Source of the DNA: Hanleya hanleyi
Taxonomy: Eukaryota > Mollusca > Polyplacophora > Lepidopleurida > Hanleyidae
Assembly: GCA_036873755.1 (NCBI GenBank)
Contig: JAVTVY010033792.1
Coordinates: 1-64,000, forward strand
Direction of reading: 5' to 3'
Length of the DNA stretch: 64,000 bases
A model generated the notes under the pieces. It saw nothing but the letters and a program-made list of their open reading frames with translations, was not told where the DNA came from and searched no databases. How positions within the stretch are numbered: the stretch's first letter is position 1; the number at the start of each line of letters is the position of its first letter. A program made the translations under genes and the position numbers. Shown here in pieces: positions 29,810-41,361 of this stretch.

Positions 29810-30220
29810 TATGAATGAAAGACAGTCCTGAGAGTAAGAAGCTCATGTTGGTCAAAATGTATCAAATTATCATAATTTTTCTCTTCCATTTTATCATTTT
29901 CATCCGCTAGAGATTGCAAAGATTGAGGTTTTGGAAGCCGCTCTCAAACTGACAGATTTTGACTAACCTTGAATCTGAGCTGTGAGAGGGAAGCCATGAC
30001 TCCCCTATTAAAGCCACTAAGTGGACCAGGAGTTGTTGTTGTTACAGTGTATTTTGGAAGAGATTGAAAAGCGTAGGTGTGAAATTAATGTCATTGCATG
30101 TGCATTGCAGTTTAGTTCCTGGTTTTGTGTGAAGGTTAAATACTGAGAGTGCAAGTATGAAACATGATAACACAGTTGAAACCTTATCATTAGGCTGTGT
30201 CACTTTTGGTCAATGTAAAT
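29810..30220. other. no gene seen
   Basis: No supported feature. Confidence 0.4.
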
Positions 30221-30222
30221 TA

Positions 30223-30467
30223 TATGGAATAAGCTCCTGCAAAATACAGAAAGAGAATAGTTACCATACAAATGTTGATAAAGGCAATTAATTTTTAACC
30301 ATACAGTTGCCAATAGATTTAAACAATTTCTCAAATTCACTTTGTTAATTGGTACATAAAGATAAACTTGGAAAATTCTTTAAAATTCATTGTGAAGTGT
30401 ATAGTTAGAAATTAATCGACTACATGTATGTCAACTATTTCTGTATTTTGCAGGAGCTTATTCCATA
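30223..30467. mobile_element. 245-bp MITE with perfect 30-bp terminal inverted repeats
   Basis: TATGGAATAAGCTCCTGCAA opens the left arm (30223-30252), and the right arm (30438-30467) is its exact reverse complement over 30 bases. Partial pairing continues inward. The flanks allow a TA duplication, so a Tc1/mariner-related origin is plausible. Identical arms argue for a young copy. Confidence 0.8.
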
Positions 30468-30469
30468 TT

Positions 30470-31425
30470 GTGTATAGTCTACACTGATAAATATTAATAA
30501 ACATCTCAGGAGTCGAAATTGCTATCTATTTGCAGGACATGTCCGGCAGAAAATTGGCACTGTCCTGCAGGTTTTCAGTCGGTTTACATGTATTTTAATT
30601 ATGTACCGGATAATTCTTGACAAATGTCCTGCAGGTATTTCATGACCATTTCGACCCCTGCATCTGCTTTTCTGCTATATGAGTTCAGTTTGGATACATG
30701 TAGTTTGTTTACAACAGTTTACAGTCAATTTTAACATGCTCCACCTTATTGTCATGAGCTGATTGGTGCAGACCTCGAAACATGTACATATATAGATTAT
30801 CATACGATAATTATCTGGAAAAGATATTCAATAAACAAAGTAATGTACCGCGAAAGTCAAATAAAACATTGAGTTGATGGGCCGCGAAATCCGAATGGGA
30901 AGCGGCCCTTAAACTACAATTTCAATCAATCAATTATCATTTATTTGTTGTGATTATTCCCATGATGTGACGTCCCATTCTTGTGATCATCATTCAAAAA
31001 AACCAAGGTCTGAAACTACACATAAAAAATGATTACATGATTTATATATTCACTGAGAAGGTCATTAATTTCATTCTATCATACAAAATGAAAATATTCC
31101 CCTCGATTCAGATGCAGAATGGCAAATTTCTTGCCAACTTATTCCATGTTGTTTGGAGGACATTGTTGCGCATGGTGTCAGTTCACGAGATGCAGCTGTG
31201 TGAACTCTGCCTACTGTGCGGGAAATGAACCATTTGTCGCTCAGCTCTTCCGCACTGTGTCACAAGAATGAGACCTGTTCTATATGTGAATGAAATAGAT
31301 TACATTGCTTAAAGTTACTACCTAATATTCACCTCAATAGGATTCCCAACACAGGCAGCTGCATTTTTTCACCTCATTGCATTGTTCTGCGGGATCTTGT
31401 AATCAGCATCTACATCTGGTTGTAC
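30470..31425. other. mostly featureless; includes dispersed repeat copy 2
   Basis: 30866-30940 matches 21511-21577 (GCGAAATCCGAATGGGAAGC, CTACAATTTCAATCAAT) and ends in TCAATCAATCAATTATC. The rest holds no supported gene. Confidence 0.5.
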
Positions 31426-31429
31426 AGTC

Positions 31430-31560
31430 ATATGGTCAGCCGTCCGTCCATCAACATTTTCTTGTCTTCTCCATATCTTGGCTACTATTTGATGGACAAC
31501 TCCAAAACTGACATGGAAAATTGCTTAGTACCTTGCTGATGTGCACTGTCGGCATTTTTT
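31430..31560. repeat. single unit of a roughly 165-bp repeat family
   Basis: CCATATCTTGGCTACTATTT, GATGGACAACT, GATGTGCACTGTC. The same ordered blocks recur at 34320-34560 and 35300-35870, so these are pieces of one tandem family scattered by later insertions. Confidence 0.7.
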
Positions 31561-31562
31561 TT

Positions 31563-33340
31563 TAGCCCACCATCACCAGATGGTGGGCTGTTCAAATCAC
31601 TTTTCGTCCGTGGTCCGTCCGTCCGTCGTCAGTCCGTCCGTAAACAATTCTTGTTACCGCAATTTCTCAGGAACTACCTTATGGATCTTTCTCAAATTTG
31701 GTACACAGGTTCCCCTTGGGGTCTAGTTGTGCAAGATACCTTTTTTGGTCCGATTCGAAAATCCAATATGGCCACAAGGTGGCCATCTTGGATTTCCCCA
31801 TGAAACTTTGTTACCGCGATTTCTCAGGAACTACTTCATGGATCTTTCTCAAATTTGGTACACAGGTTCCCCTTGGGGTCTAGTTGTGCAAGATACCTTT
31901 TTTGGTCCGATTCGAAAATCCAATATGGCCACAAGGCGGCCATCTTGGATTTCCCCATGAAAATTTGTTACCGCGATTTCTCAGGAACTGCTTCATGGAT
32001 CTTTCTCAAATTTGGTACACAGGTTCCCCTTGGGGTCTAGTTGTGCAAGATACATTTTCTGGTCCGATTTGAAAATCCAATATGGCCACCAGGCAGCCAT
32101 CTTGGATTTCCCGATGAAACTTTATCGTGAATTCTCAGGAAGTACTGCATGGATCTTTCTCAAATTTGGTACACAGGTTCCCCTTGGGGTCTAGTTGTGC
32201 AAGATACCTTTTTTGGTCCGATTCGAAAATTCAATATGGCCACAAGGTGGCCATCTTGGAATTCCCCATGAAACTTTGTTACCGCAATTTCTCAGGAACT
32301 ACTTCATGGATCTTTCTCAAATTTGGTACACAGGTTCCCCTTGGGGTCTAGTTGTGCAAGATACATTTTCTGGTCCGATTTGAAAATCCAATATAGCCAC
32401 CAGGTGGCCATCTTGGATTTCCCGATGAAACTTTGTTATCGTGATTTCTCAGGAAGTACTGCATGGATCTTTCTCAAATGTGGTACACAGGTTCCCCTTG
32501 GGGTCTAGTTGCGCAAGATACCTTTTCTGGTCCGATTGGAAAATTCAATATGGCCACCAGGCAGCCATCTTGGATTTCCTCATGAAACATTATCGTCATT
32601 TCTCAGGAAGTACTACATGGATCTTTCTCAAATTTGGTACAGAGTTTTCCCTTGGGGTCTAGTTGTGCAAGATACCTTTTTCGGTCCGATTTGAAAATCC
32701 AATATGGCCACCAGGCAGCCATCTTAGTTTTCTCCATGAAACTTTATCGTGAATTCTCAGGAAGTACTGCATGGATCGCTCTCAAATTTGGTACACAGGT
32801 TCCCCTTCTGGTCCAGTTGTGCAAGATACTTTTTTCGGTCCGATTCGAAAATCCAATATGGCCACCAGGCGGCCATTTTGAATTTCCTCATAAAATTTTG
32901 TTATCTTGAATTCTCAGGAACTGATGCATGGATCTTTGTCAAATTTGGTACACAAGTTTCTCTTGCGGTCTAGTTGTGCAAGGTAGCTTTTTTGGTCCGA
33001 TTCCAAAATATAATATGGCCACCAGGTGGCCATCTTTGATTTCTCCATGAGACTTTGTTATTGTGATTTCTCAGGAACTATTGCATGGATCTTTTTCAAA
33101 TTTGGTACACAGGTTCCCCCTGGTGTCTAGTTGTGCAAGATACTTTTTCTGGTCCGATTCGAAAATCCAATATGGCCTCCAGGCGGCCATCTTAAATTGC
33201 CCCATGAAACTTTGTTATCGTGATTCCTCAGGAAGTACCTCATGGATCTTTCTCAAATTTGGTATACAGGTTCCCCTTGTGGTCCAGTTGTGCAAGATAC
33301 CTTGATACCTTTTTGGTCCAATTCGAAAATCCAAGTTACG
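31563..33340. repeat. pearl/DINE-1-like element with an 11-unit, 157-bp tandem core
   Basis: Starts with a hairpin AGCCCACCATC / GATGGTGGGCT (31564-31589) and a GTCCGTCCGTC run (31608-31642). About 11 units of 154-157 bp follow, each with TTCTCAGGAACTACTTCATG, CTCAAATTTGGTACACAGG and TGGCCACAAGGTGGCCATCT. The last unit is diverged. Frames across it give near-identical peptides in all units and are artefacts. The hairpin-microsatellite-core layout matches non-autonomous Helentron relatives; no replicase is present. Confidence 0.85.
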
Positions 33341-33363
33341 CTTCAAATTAATACTGTATTCCC

Positions 33364-33603
33364 GAGTTGTGACGTTGCATCACAAGAGTCGGCTTATCAA
33401 ACGATGGGGCATATTATATATACTGACTATAGAGGATATCCATACTGTCACCTTCTATATCAAGGAGTTCAAATGATTCCGAATTAAAATGTATTTCTTC
33501 AAATTTTAGATCAGTTTACTTTAGTCCATGCCGTTGCAAGTGAACTGCCCCGCCGTTTTGTCTGCCGAAGGGACGTCACTCTTGTGAAACAACGTCACAA
33601 CTC
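33364..33603. mobile_element. 240-bp MITE
   Basis: GAGTTGTGACGTTGCATCAC opens the left arm (33364-33389), and the right arm (33578-33603) is its reverse complement with two mismatches in 26. It lies just past the 157-bp array. No coding content. Confidence 0.7.
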
Positions 33604-33604
33604 A

Positions 33605-34315
33605 ACTGTAGACTACTGCATGTTTCGATCCAAGGGAGATAATCAGGGCTCATGCCAAAGTGTCAAAGAGATTAGTCTTCGCTTCCAGTACCCAATGATG
33701 ACACGTGCAAAAAAAAAATTAAAATACTACAAAACGAAGACGAAGGATCCTCCGGACATGCACTTTCAGACTAACTTTGCTCATTTCACTTGTACTATAA
33801 CAACCGACATCAAGTACAGTTTCTAGAAATCTTTAAACTCCTGAACCTTAGATAGATAATATCTTGGTATTTTCCAGTGTCCCTTTTTCGATCTTTTTCG
33901 CTCAAATTAGAAATTCTGCAAACAAAATTACAAATCAATCGTTTGTTCTTAGTAACAATGGACAAAAAGATCCTCTTGTCATTAGCTTACAATTATCAGA
34001 CAATGGTGAGCGCCAAGATCCTTCAGGATCTCTCGTTTTTTTTTAGTTTGTTTTTTAGGTAATTAATTAACACTGAATAGACCTGTTTGAACTTGAACTC
34101 CAACAGACAAAGTTAGGGCCTAATATTTTAGTTTTGGTTTACGCTTCCACATACATGCGGTACAGTATGAAAAACCTTGCATGATCAATTTTTTATTAGA
34201 AATGGTGAGTGTGACGGGATGTGGGTGATCATCTTAATTTATGGAAAATTACGCTAAAATTGGGGTGTAATCGAATGTCAATAGGGGGATCGATTTATTA
34301 GAGGGATTACCATTG
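33605..34315. other. no gene seen
   Basis: Short frames only; no supported motif. Confidence 0.4.
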
Positions 34316-34319
34316 TATA

Positions 34320-35880
34320 TGTACCTCACTGATGTGCACTGTCCATTTTTTTACGCATTTCTATGATTTTCCACAGCGTTATGGCTCTTTATCCCATTCA
34401 GCAACAATTTCCTGCCCGGACCATATCTATGTTACTATTTGATGGACAACTTCAAACCTGACACGGAAGATGCTTAGTGCCTTGCAGATGTGCACTCAAT
34501 TATTTTCCCCAGAGTTATGGCCATATATCCTATCAGTCGATAATTTATTGTCCTGGGGTGTAGTCGTGCACACCCCAGGTCACTGGATTGACCTGGAATG
34601 TCACTATACATGTACATGACCTCATTTTGCACAGGCCATGGAAAGAATTAAGGGCCTCTGCTCCTCAGACAGCTTGTCTATACAAGGGCTCGATATTAAA
34701 GACTGCCCGAGACAGGTGAATGTAGCTGGGGCAGGTAGTTTCTAAGCTGACATGCCTGACTGGACTGGTCATTTTGGCTGAATAAATTTGCCAGCTGTGC
34801 ATCTGTCGCGACTATTGAAGACAATCAAGTTTTTACAGTATGGCAGAATTTCTCAAATTTACTGTGACGCGAGATTTTTACGTATATTTTCTTCATTTTT
34901 TTCTTAGCACGAGTGCATCCATTCCTGTAAAGTGTATTTGCTGTGATGCTCCCGTACATGGTTTTTCTCCCGACTCGGCCATTAGACATTCACTCATTGG
35001 CCTACGTTGGTCTCGCTGGGGCCTATCGACCAATCGCGGAGGAACTTATTCGCTCTGCGGCCAGTCGCAAAATGGCGGCCAAAGAATTTTTGCTGTCAAA
35101 GTTGGGCAAGTAGGAGTAAACCTTGAACATGTAAATTTGCACACTCACCTGCCCGACACAGGTGATCTAAAGATCTAACATCGAGCCCTGCTATAAGAGG
35201 CAACAAACTGGGTCACCTTTGGGGTTTTTAGTTGTAAAAAAGAATACGCCAGGGTGTGAAAAGAAATGGGACCCAAAGCGACACTAAATCATATTCACTC
35301 ACTTCTTCGTAGTAGTATTGTTTGATGGACAACTTTGAAAATGACATGAAAGATACATGTACCGGTACTTACTTTGCCGATGTGCACTATCAGGTTATTT
35401 ACTTGTTTAGATGATTCGTACAGAATCCTTTATCATCTATCCTGCAACAGTTTCTTGTCCAGTCCATATCTTGGTTACTATATATTTGATGGGAAACTTC
35501 GAAACTTGCAAGTTTTTATACATGTTTTCATGATTTCTCTGAGTGTTGGTCCTTTATACTGTCAGTCAATAATTTCCTGTCTGGATCATAGGTTACTATT
35601 TGATGGACAGCCTCAGAACTGACATCAAAGATGCTTACATACCTTGAGACTGTGCACTGTCAGGATTTTTATGCATTTCAGTGTTTTTTCACAGAGTTAT
35701 GGCCTTCTACATGTATCATCCATCCAGCAGCAATTTCTTGTCTGTCCCGTATCTCAGCTACTATTTGATAGCCAACATGGAAACTTGATTGGAAGATGCT
35801 TAATATCATACTGATGTTTAGTATTTGATGATGGTGCACCCTTATGCAAAATATGGACATTTGTAATACATTGTAATTTT
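34320..35880. repeat. scattered units of the 165-bp family, split by a MITE
   Basis: About one and a half units at 34320-34560 and about three at 35300-35870, each with GATGGACAACTT, GATGCTTAGTACCTTG-like and GATGTGCACTGTC blocks. The gap between them holds a CAGGGCTCGA-ended element and a CACTCACTT SINE-type tail at 35265-35305. Confidence 0.7.
34684..35190. mobile_element. hAT-like MITE with AGGGCTCGAT ends
   Basis: AGGGCTCGATATTAAAGA at 34685 mirrors TCTAACATCGAGCCCTG ending at 35190. Inner blocks CCCGAGACAGGTGA and CACCTGCCCGACACAGGTGA pair less well. The flanks share CTATA (left GTCTATAC, right CTATAAGA), a possible decayed target duplication. No coding content. Confidence 0.6.
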
Positions 35881-36092
35881 CTTTTTTTGTTTTGTTTTTT
35901 TGTTTTTGTTTTTATAACTCCTACATCTAGCTGAAAGCTGTCATTTCTGCCAGCCTAAATGGGTAAAGGTTTAGTGCCTCGCATATTAAGTAATAATCTG
36001 CCTTTTTCAATATCTGCGTCAGAAGAAGTGTGTAGTGAGGCATGACCCAGGCAGAGCCTCACCTACAAATTTCTGGGTAGTCTATTTTTTGT

Positions 36093-36910
36093 CCCCCGCG
36101 CCGTGTGCGGCGGGGGACTTTAAAAATGGTTCTTGCTTCTATGTGTCCGTGCATGTCCGTGGATGTCCGTGCATGTCTGTTCGAATGATTACTTCCTAAC
36201 CCTTTGTTGGATTCTTCCAAAATTCGGCATACGCATTCCTTGCGACAAGACGCCAGTCGGTCTCACATTTCAACAACATCTGCCTGAAGGTGGCGCCACT
36301 GGGTCAAAATGAATCTTGATTCTATGTGTCCGTGCATGTCCGTGGATGTCCGTGCATGTCTGTTCGAATGATTACTTCCTAACCCTTTGTTGGATTCTTC
36401 CAAAATTCGGCATACGCATTCCTTGCGACAAGACGCCAGTCGGTCTCGCATTTCAGCAACATCTGCCTGAAGGTGGCGCCACTGGGTCAAAATGAATCTT
36501 GCTTCTTTGTGTCCGTGGATGTCGGTTACAAGCGATAACTTCCAAACGCTTTCTTGGATTCTTCTGAAATTCGGCATACGCATTCCTTGTGAGAAGACGC
36601 GGTTGCGTACTGGATTTCAGTAACATTTGCCTGAAGGTGGCGCCACTGAGTTTCGCTTCTTCGTGTCCGTTCCAGTTGAAATGGGTCTTGCCCTCTTTGT
36701 GTCTGTGGATGTCTGTTCAAATTCTTCACAGGCGATAACTTCCAAAAGCTTTGTCGGATTCCTTCGAAATTTAGCATATACACTCCTTGTGACCAGACAT
36801 GAGTTGGTATTGCGTTTCAGCAAGATCCACCTGAAGGTGGCGCCACTGGATCTTGTTCCAATCTTCTGTGCATGTCTGCGGTTTCCATTCAAATTCTTCA
36901 CAAGCGATAA
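36093..36910. repeat. pearl-like element: hairpin plus roughly 183-bp units
   Basis: GTCCCCCGCGCCG / CGGCGGGGGAC hairpin (36095-36120) is followed by about four to five units starting TGTGTCCGTGCATGTCCGTG (36142, 36325, 36509 and shorter later copies). Each unit has CTTCCAAAATTCGGCATACG and GAAGGTGGCGCCACTGG. A possible closing half-stem, GGCGGGGGACTT, appears far downstream at 42487-42500, after later insertions. Confidence 0.75.
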
Positions 36911-36987
36911 CATTCAAATGATTTGTCTAATAATTAGGCATCCCTAAATGCGTTTGTCATTTTTTCTTCTTTATTCAGCTTCTCGCT

Positions 36988-37452
36988 GTTAGTTTTGAAT
37001 TTCATGTCGCTTTAAATGAAGGACACCATTTTCTTAAATTTGCTTCCCAGTCCTTCTATTCCACATCATACACTAAAGCTTTTGCAGGAACCATATTTTA
37101 TTTCAGAAGTATAATATGAAATAACTGGCGGGATGCCCCGCAGTACTGAACCTGTGTTAGTTTTGAATTTCGTGTCGCCTTACATGAAGGACAACATTTC
37201 CTTCAATTTTGCTATGAAATCATTCTATTCCACATCATATGATTTACCCTAAAGCTTTTGCATGAACCATATTTTTTATTTCAGAAGTATAATATGAAAT
37301 AACTGGCGGGGAAATCCCCGCAGTACCGAACCCCTGTTTTTTTAATTTCGTGTCATCTTAAATGAAGGACAACATTTCCTTCAATTTTGCTATCAGACAA
37401 TTTTATCTCACATCATATGATTTACCCTAAAGCTTCTGCAGGAACCATTTGT
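36988..37452. repeat. tandem array, about 2.7 units of 168-180 bp
   Basis: GTTAGTTTTGAATTTC at 36988 and 37156, with a partial third unit near 37338. Each unit has ATGAAGGACAACATTTCCTT, CACATCATATGATTTACCCT and, in two units, a GGCGGG-CCCCGC hairpin. Unrelated in sequence to the flanking arrays. Confidence 0.7.
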
Positions 37453-37459
37453 GTCCACA

Positions 37460-37870
37460 CCTGTAACTTACTATATTAATTACAACTGAGTTCCTAAAGT
37501 TTGGGTGCACACTGTGCATATGATCAATTTTCTGAATTGAATTGAATTCCACCTTGTGGTTTTTCGGACTGACAGATGATGGCATGCAGTTGTTAGTGTG
37601 GTTGTTTCATGTACAGGGAGCTTTCTATGGCTTTCATGTCAGCACACCTACCACTACCCTCAAGAACAGCATGTCCCCATCTCCAGGGCGCCGAGCCGCA
37701 CCCTCTATCTCTCAAACTAGCCCTCGCCCGACCCTCATATATTGTGTTTGAGCATATATATCTCCAATATATCTTGGCAGAAGCTGAAATTTGTGTGTTG
37801 TCTGCAATATTGGGATAATTGCAACCCCAAAAGGTTTCAATTTATCAGGCACAGACCCATGTTTTTGTAT
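37460..37870. other. no gene seen
   Basis: Unique sequence with short frames; nothing supported. Confidence 0.35.
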
Positions 37871-37879
37871 TTGGTAAAT

Positions 37880-38516
37880 ATGTCCCTCGTCTATAGATCT
37901 TGCTTGGAATTGTTTTTCATGCCAATCCGCTTCTGGGTGGCGCCACCTCCGGCCAAGTTAAAATTTCATCTCCAGACAATAACTTTTGAAAACCTTAAGG
38001 ATTCTTTCCAAATTTGGTGTGGTGGTACCTTGCCTAAAATCTGGCTTGAGAATGTTTTTCATGTTGATAGGGGGACCACCTGAAAGCTAAGTTAAGTGTT
38101 TTCAGACAATAACTTTTGAAAACCTGAACCGATTCATTCCAAATTTGGTGTGTAGGTATCTCGCCTCAATTTCTCGTTTGGCATTGTTTTTCATGCCGAT
38201 TCACATATAGGTGGTACCAAATGGGGGCAAATTTAAAATTATGTTTCCAGACAATAACTTTTTAATACTCGAATGAATTCTTTCCAAGTTTGGTATACAT
38301 ATACCTTACCTGAAGGTTTCACTTGGTATTGTTTTTCTTGTCGATCTGCTCATAGGTGGCGCCACCTGTAGGCCAAGTTAACATTTTCTATTTCCAATGT
38401 CAAGGGATCTTGCCTCAAGATCTCGGTTGGGATTATTTTTTATGCCTATCTGCCTACACATGGCGCTACCTGAGGGCCAAGGTAAAATTGCATTTCCGGA
38501 CAGTAACTGTTGGACC
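37880..38516. repeat. roughly 150-bp units, left of a TTAA insertion
   Basis: About four diverged units with CAGACAATAACTTTTGAAAA, TTCCAAATTTGGTGTG and GGTGGCGCCACC blocks. The last unit breaks at a TTAA (38517-38520) and resumes at 41362. Confidence 0.75.
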
Positions 38517-38683
38517 TTAAGGATAGCTATCCCCTTAGAGGCAGTTTTTGCACCCCCATGACAATTTGTCGTCTGTATCAGTAAATATACAAGATAACCA
38601 TAATAAACTATATATTTTATGAAAGCATACATCGTAGGGATTCCAACTATATGATTTGTATAATATAACTGACTCTGCTACTG

Positions 38684-40376
38684 CCCTCACGGAAATAGGG
38701 CGCGCGCCCTATTTAGGGCGCGCGCCCCATCTGCGCCCCAATTGCGCCCTACTTGCGCCTTGTCTATCTACTGCGCCCTAATTGCGCCCCATTTCTTCAT
38801 CCCATCCACCCTGCTGCGCCCTAATTGCGCCCTTCAGGAATGCGCCCTAGAAGCTAGAGATAGGGCACGCGCCCTAACTGCGCCTTATTTAGTTTGAAAT
38901 TTTCTCTGATATTCAGACTGCGCCCTACTTGCGCCCTGTGGACATTGATGTTTTCTCCAAACTTCAGACTGCACCCTATCTGCGCCCTGTGGACATAACT
39001 ACTTTTTCGAGAACTCAGACTGCGCCCTAAATGCGCCCTCTGGACATAACCATTTTATCTAAAATTCAGAGTGAACCCTACATGTATACTTGTGCCTTCT
39101 GAACTTTTTTCACCAACATTCATTTAGCTAGTAATCACATATGCATGTGTGTCATTTTAAAGACATGTGCATGCATGTCTTAGTAAAAAAGTTTTTCCCA
39201 AAAATTCAGACTGTTTGCTTTCTTCACTATTCTGGGCTATAAATTCATTAATGTAAAATTTGGACTTTCATACTAAATTTAATAACATTATTTCAACAAA
39301 AAAATCTGACTTTTACTTGATGAAGCTATTGCTCCTTATCTGCGCCCCGACTGCGCCCTACCAGTACATGTACATGATCATTCATGCTATTATTCTCAGA
39401 GTGCGCCCTAATTGCACCCCAACTGCGCCCTATCTGCGCCCTATTATCTGCACAATAGCATGTTATCTGATTAGTCAAAACTGTCACATGACCTTTATCT
39501 TATTGGCTGATATTAACAAAAGAAAGGCAGACATATTGGTTTTCAAAGAACCATTTTGAATTTGAAGATTTCATGCCCATCTAACAAGATTTTGGTGAGT
39601 GTTATACCTCTGTTTTGTGGATAGTGGATGATGTAAAGGGTTTCAGGTATGTGTAGAAGTAATTTGAAGAAAAAAACTCAAGAAAAAGTGAGCGACAGTG
39701 TCAGATGACCTAATGTACCAATTCCACAACAGCTGACTGTAGTACATGCACATATATTTTCTAATAAATGTAATTCTAACCATGAATGCACATTGTACAT
39801 GTAGATGAAAATAATATGTACCTGCACAGCAAAATTAGATTTATTTAGACTAGTTAGATGCCAATAATCATCTTTCACCTTATATCTTCAATTTATGTAC
39901 ATGATGGATAGATAGATAGATAAACTTTATTTACTGAGGGTAGAACATGGTTAGCATGGCATGTATACTGTTCTGTTCCCCAACTGCGCCCTAACTGCGC
40001 TCTAATTGCGCCCTAACTGCACCCCAAATGCGCCCTAACTGCGCCCTATCAGTACAACATTCATGCTATTATTCTGAGAGTGCGCCCTAATCGCGCCCCA
40101 ACTGCGCCTTTTCTGCGCCCCAACTGCGCCTTATCTGCGCCCTAAGACTGCGCCCCAACTGCGCCCTATTCTCTAATAGGGCGCATATAAGGCGCAATTA
40201 ACATATTTGGAACGCGCCCTAATTTGCGCCCTAGCCATATTGAGTCTAATGGCAAAGTTGGGGGCGCAGATAGGGCGCGCGCCCCAATTGCGCCCCAACT
40301 GCGCCCTAGCTGTCTCAATTCATGCGCCCCATTTGCGCCTTAAATGCGCCCTAATTGCGCCCTATTTCCGTGAGGG
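38684..40376. mobile_element. TGCGCCCTA-array element nested in the TTAA element
   Basis: CCCTCACGGAAATAGGGCG at 38684-38702 has its exact reverse complement at 40358-40376. Between them are several dozen copies of TGCGCCCTA/TGCGCCCCA-type words, dense near both ends and sparse in the middle, mostly in one orientation, with GGGCGCGCGCCC palindromes. No coding frame. Dense subterminal repeats suggest transposase-binding arrays. The superfamily is not recognised and no target duplication is clear. Confidence 0.8.
39903..39940 (-). repeat. (TATC)n tail of a retroelement fragment
   Basis: GATGGATAGATAGATAGATA followed by AACTTTATTTACTGAGGGTA reads on the minus strand as a 3' UTR end with a TATC microsatellite tail, as in L2/CR1-type elements. 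It lies in the TGCGCCCTA-poor middle of the enclosing element. Confidence 0.4.
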
Positions 40377-41361
40377 TGTGTAGAAAATATTCCAATTTTA
40401 AAAAATTAAAATGAAAACAATAGCGTCCATTTTTCAATTGAAATTTCATGAAAACTGTTGGTCTTGTTTCAACTTTGATGGTATACCTTGGTAGGAGACA
40501 ATTCGAACTAGTAAAGGTTATCTCATTTTTTTAAATTTTTGCCTGGTTTTGTTTTTATAACTATTTTACTAAAGTAAATTGAAAAAAATGTACTTTTTTA
40601 CGGCCGTTTGTCTTAAAAGTTGGATAATTAAAAAACGAAGCCAAACTTACAAAAAGTGAGATAAGGTTTTCTAGATCACCTTATAAGTAACAAGCATGAC
40701 AAATTTCAAAAGCGTAGCATGGATACTTTTCGAGAAATAAACGTTTGAATTTCGGATTTTGTACAAAAATGAAAGGCTAGAAATCGGGCAAAATGTGTCC
40801 AGCTATACATCTGATGAATTAATCCCTATTTTTTGCTTGAATTCTATTGTCAAATACATTTTTAATCTGTCTAATGGGACCTACTCGAATTCCTGTTTAT
40901 TCTGGATAACTATTACACTAAGTTTTTTTCATCAAGTCGGTTTAAAGTCCAATTTAAACTTAAAAACCTGCTAAAACTTGTTCACACCTGTGTAGATTAC
41001 TTCACGGCGGGTGTCTGAGTGAAGTGTCACTGTCATAATTAGAAACAAAAATAAGGATGTTTGCATGGTTTTGATCAGTAGGACTAATAGATAATTAGCT
41101 TACCATAATACTGCGGAAATGAGTTTTGGAAAGGGAAATTTAACAGACAAAAATAATAGTAGCCAAGCCCAAGCTAAGGCAATCTGTTTAATTGTTCCAG
41201 GGCCTCGGAAACTAAATTTTTAATCCTAATATTGAAGCACTTTTATTTATAATTTTTATTTCATTTTTTCACCAAATGTTAGAGGAAATAGTGAATATTT
41301 GAATGAAGAAATAAAAAAAAAATGTCCAATTTTGACCCTCTAAGGGGATAGCTATCCTTAA

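Larger units (their letters stand above)
38517..41361. mobile_element. TTAA-flanked non-autonomous DNA element
   Basis: TTAA at 38517-38520 and 41358-41361 flank arms opening GGATAGCTATCCCCTTAGAG (21 bases identical in inverted orientation). Removing the element and one TTAA restores the reading of the surrounding tandem unit, which independently confirms the boundaries. The TTAA target suggests piggyBac or Kolobok mobilisation. There is no transposase inside; the interior is AT-rich and contains a second element. Confidence 0.88.

Noticed and set aside
31541..33305. Series of plus-strand frames encoding FPLGSSCARYLFWSDSKIQY-like peptides
   Set aside because: One peptide per tandem unit in shifting frames; the repeat is the feature, not the peptide.
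31563..33340. CRISPR-like regular repeats
   Set aside because: Units of about 157 bp are contiguous with no short-repeat/spacer alternation, in a eukaryotic context.
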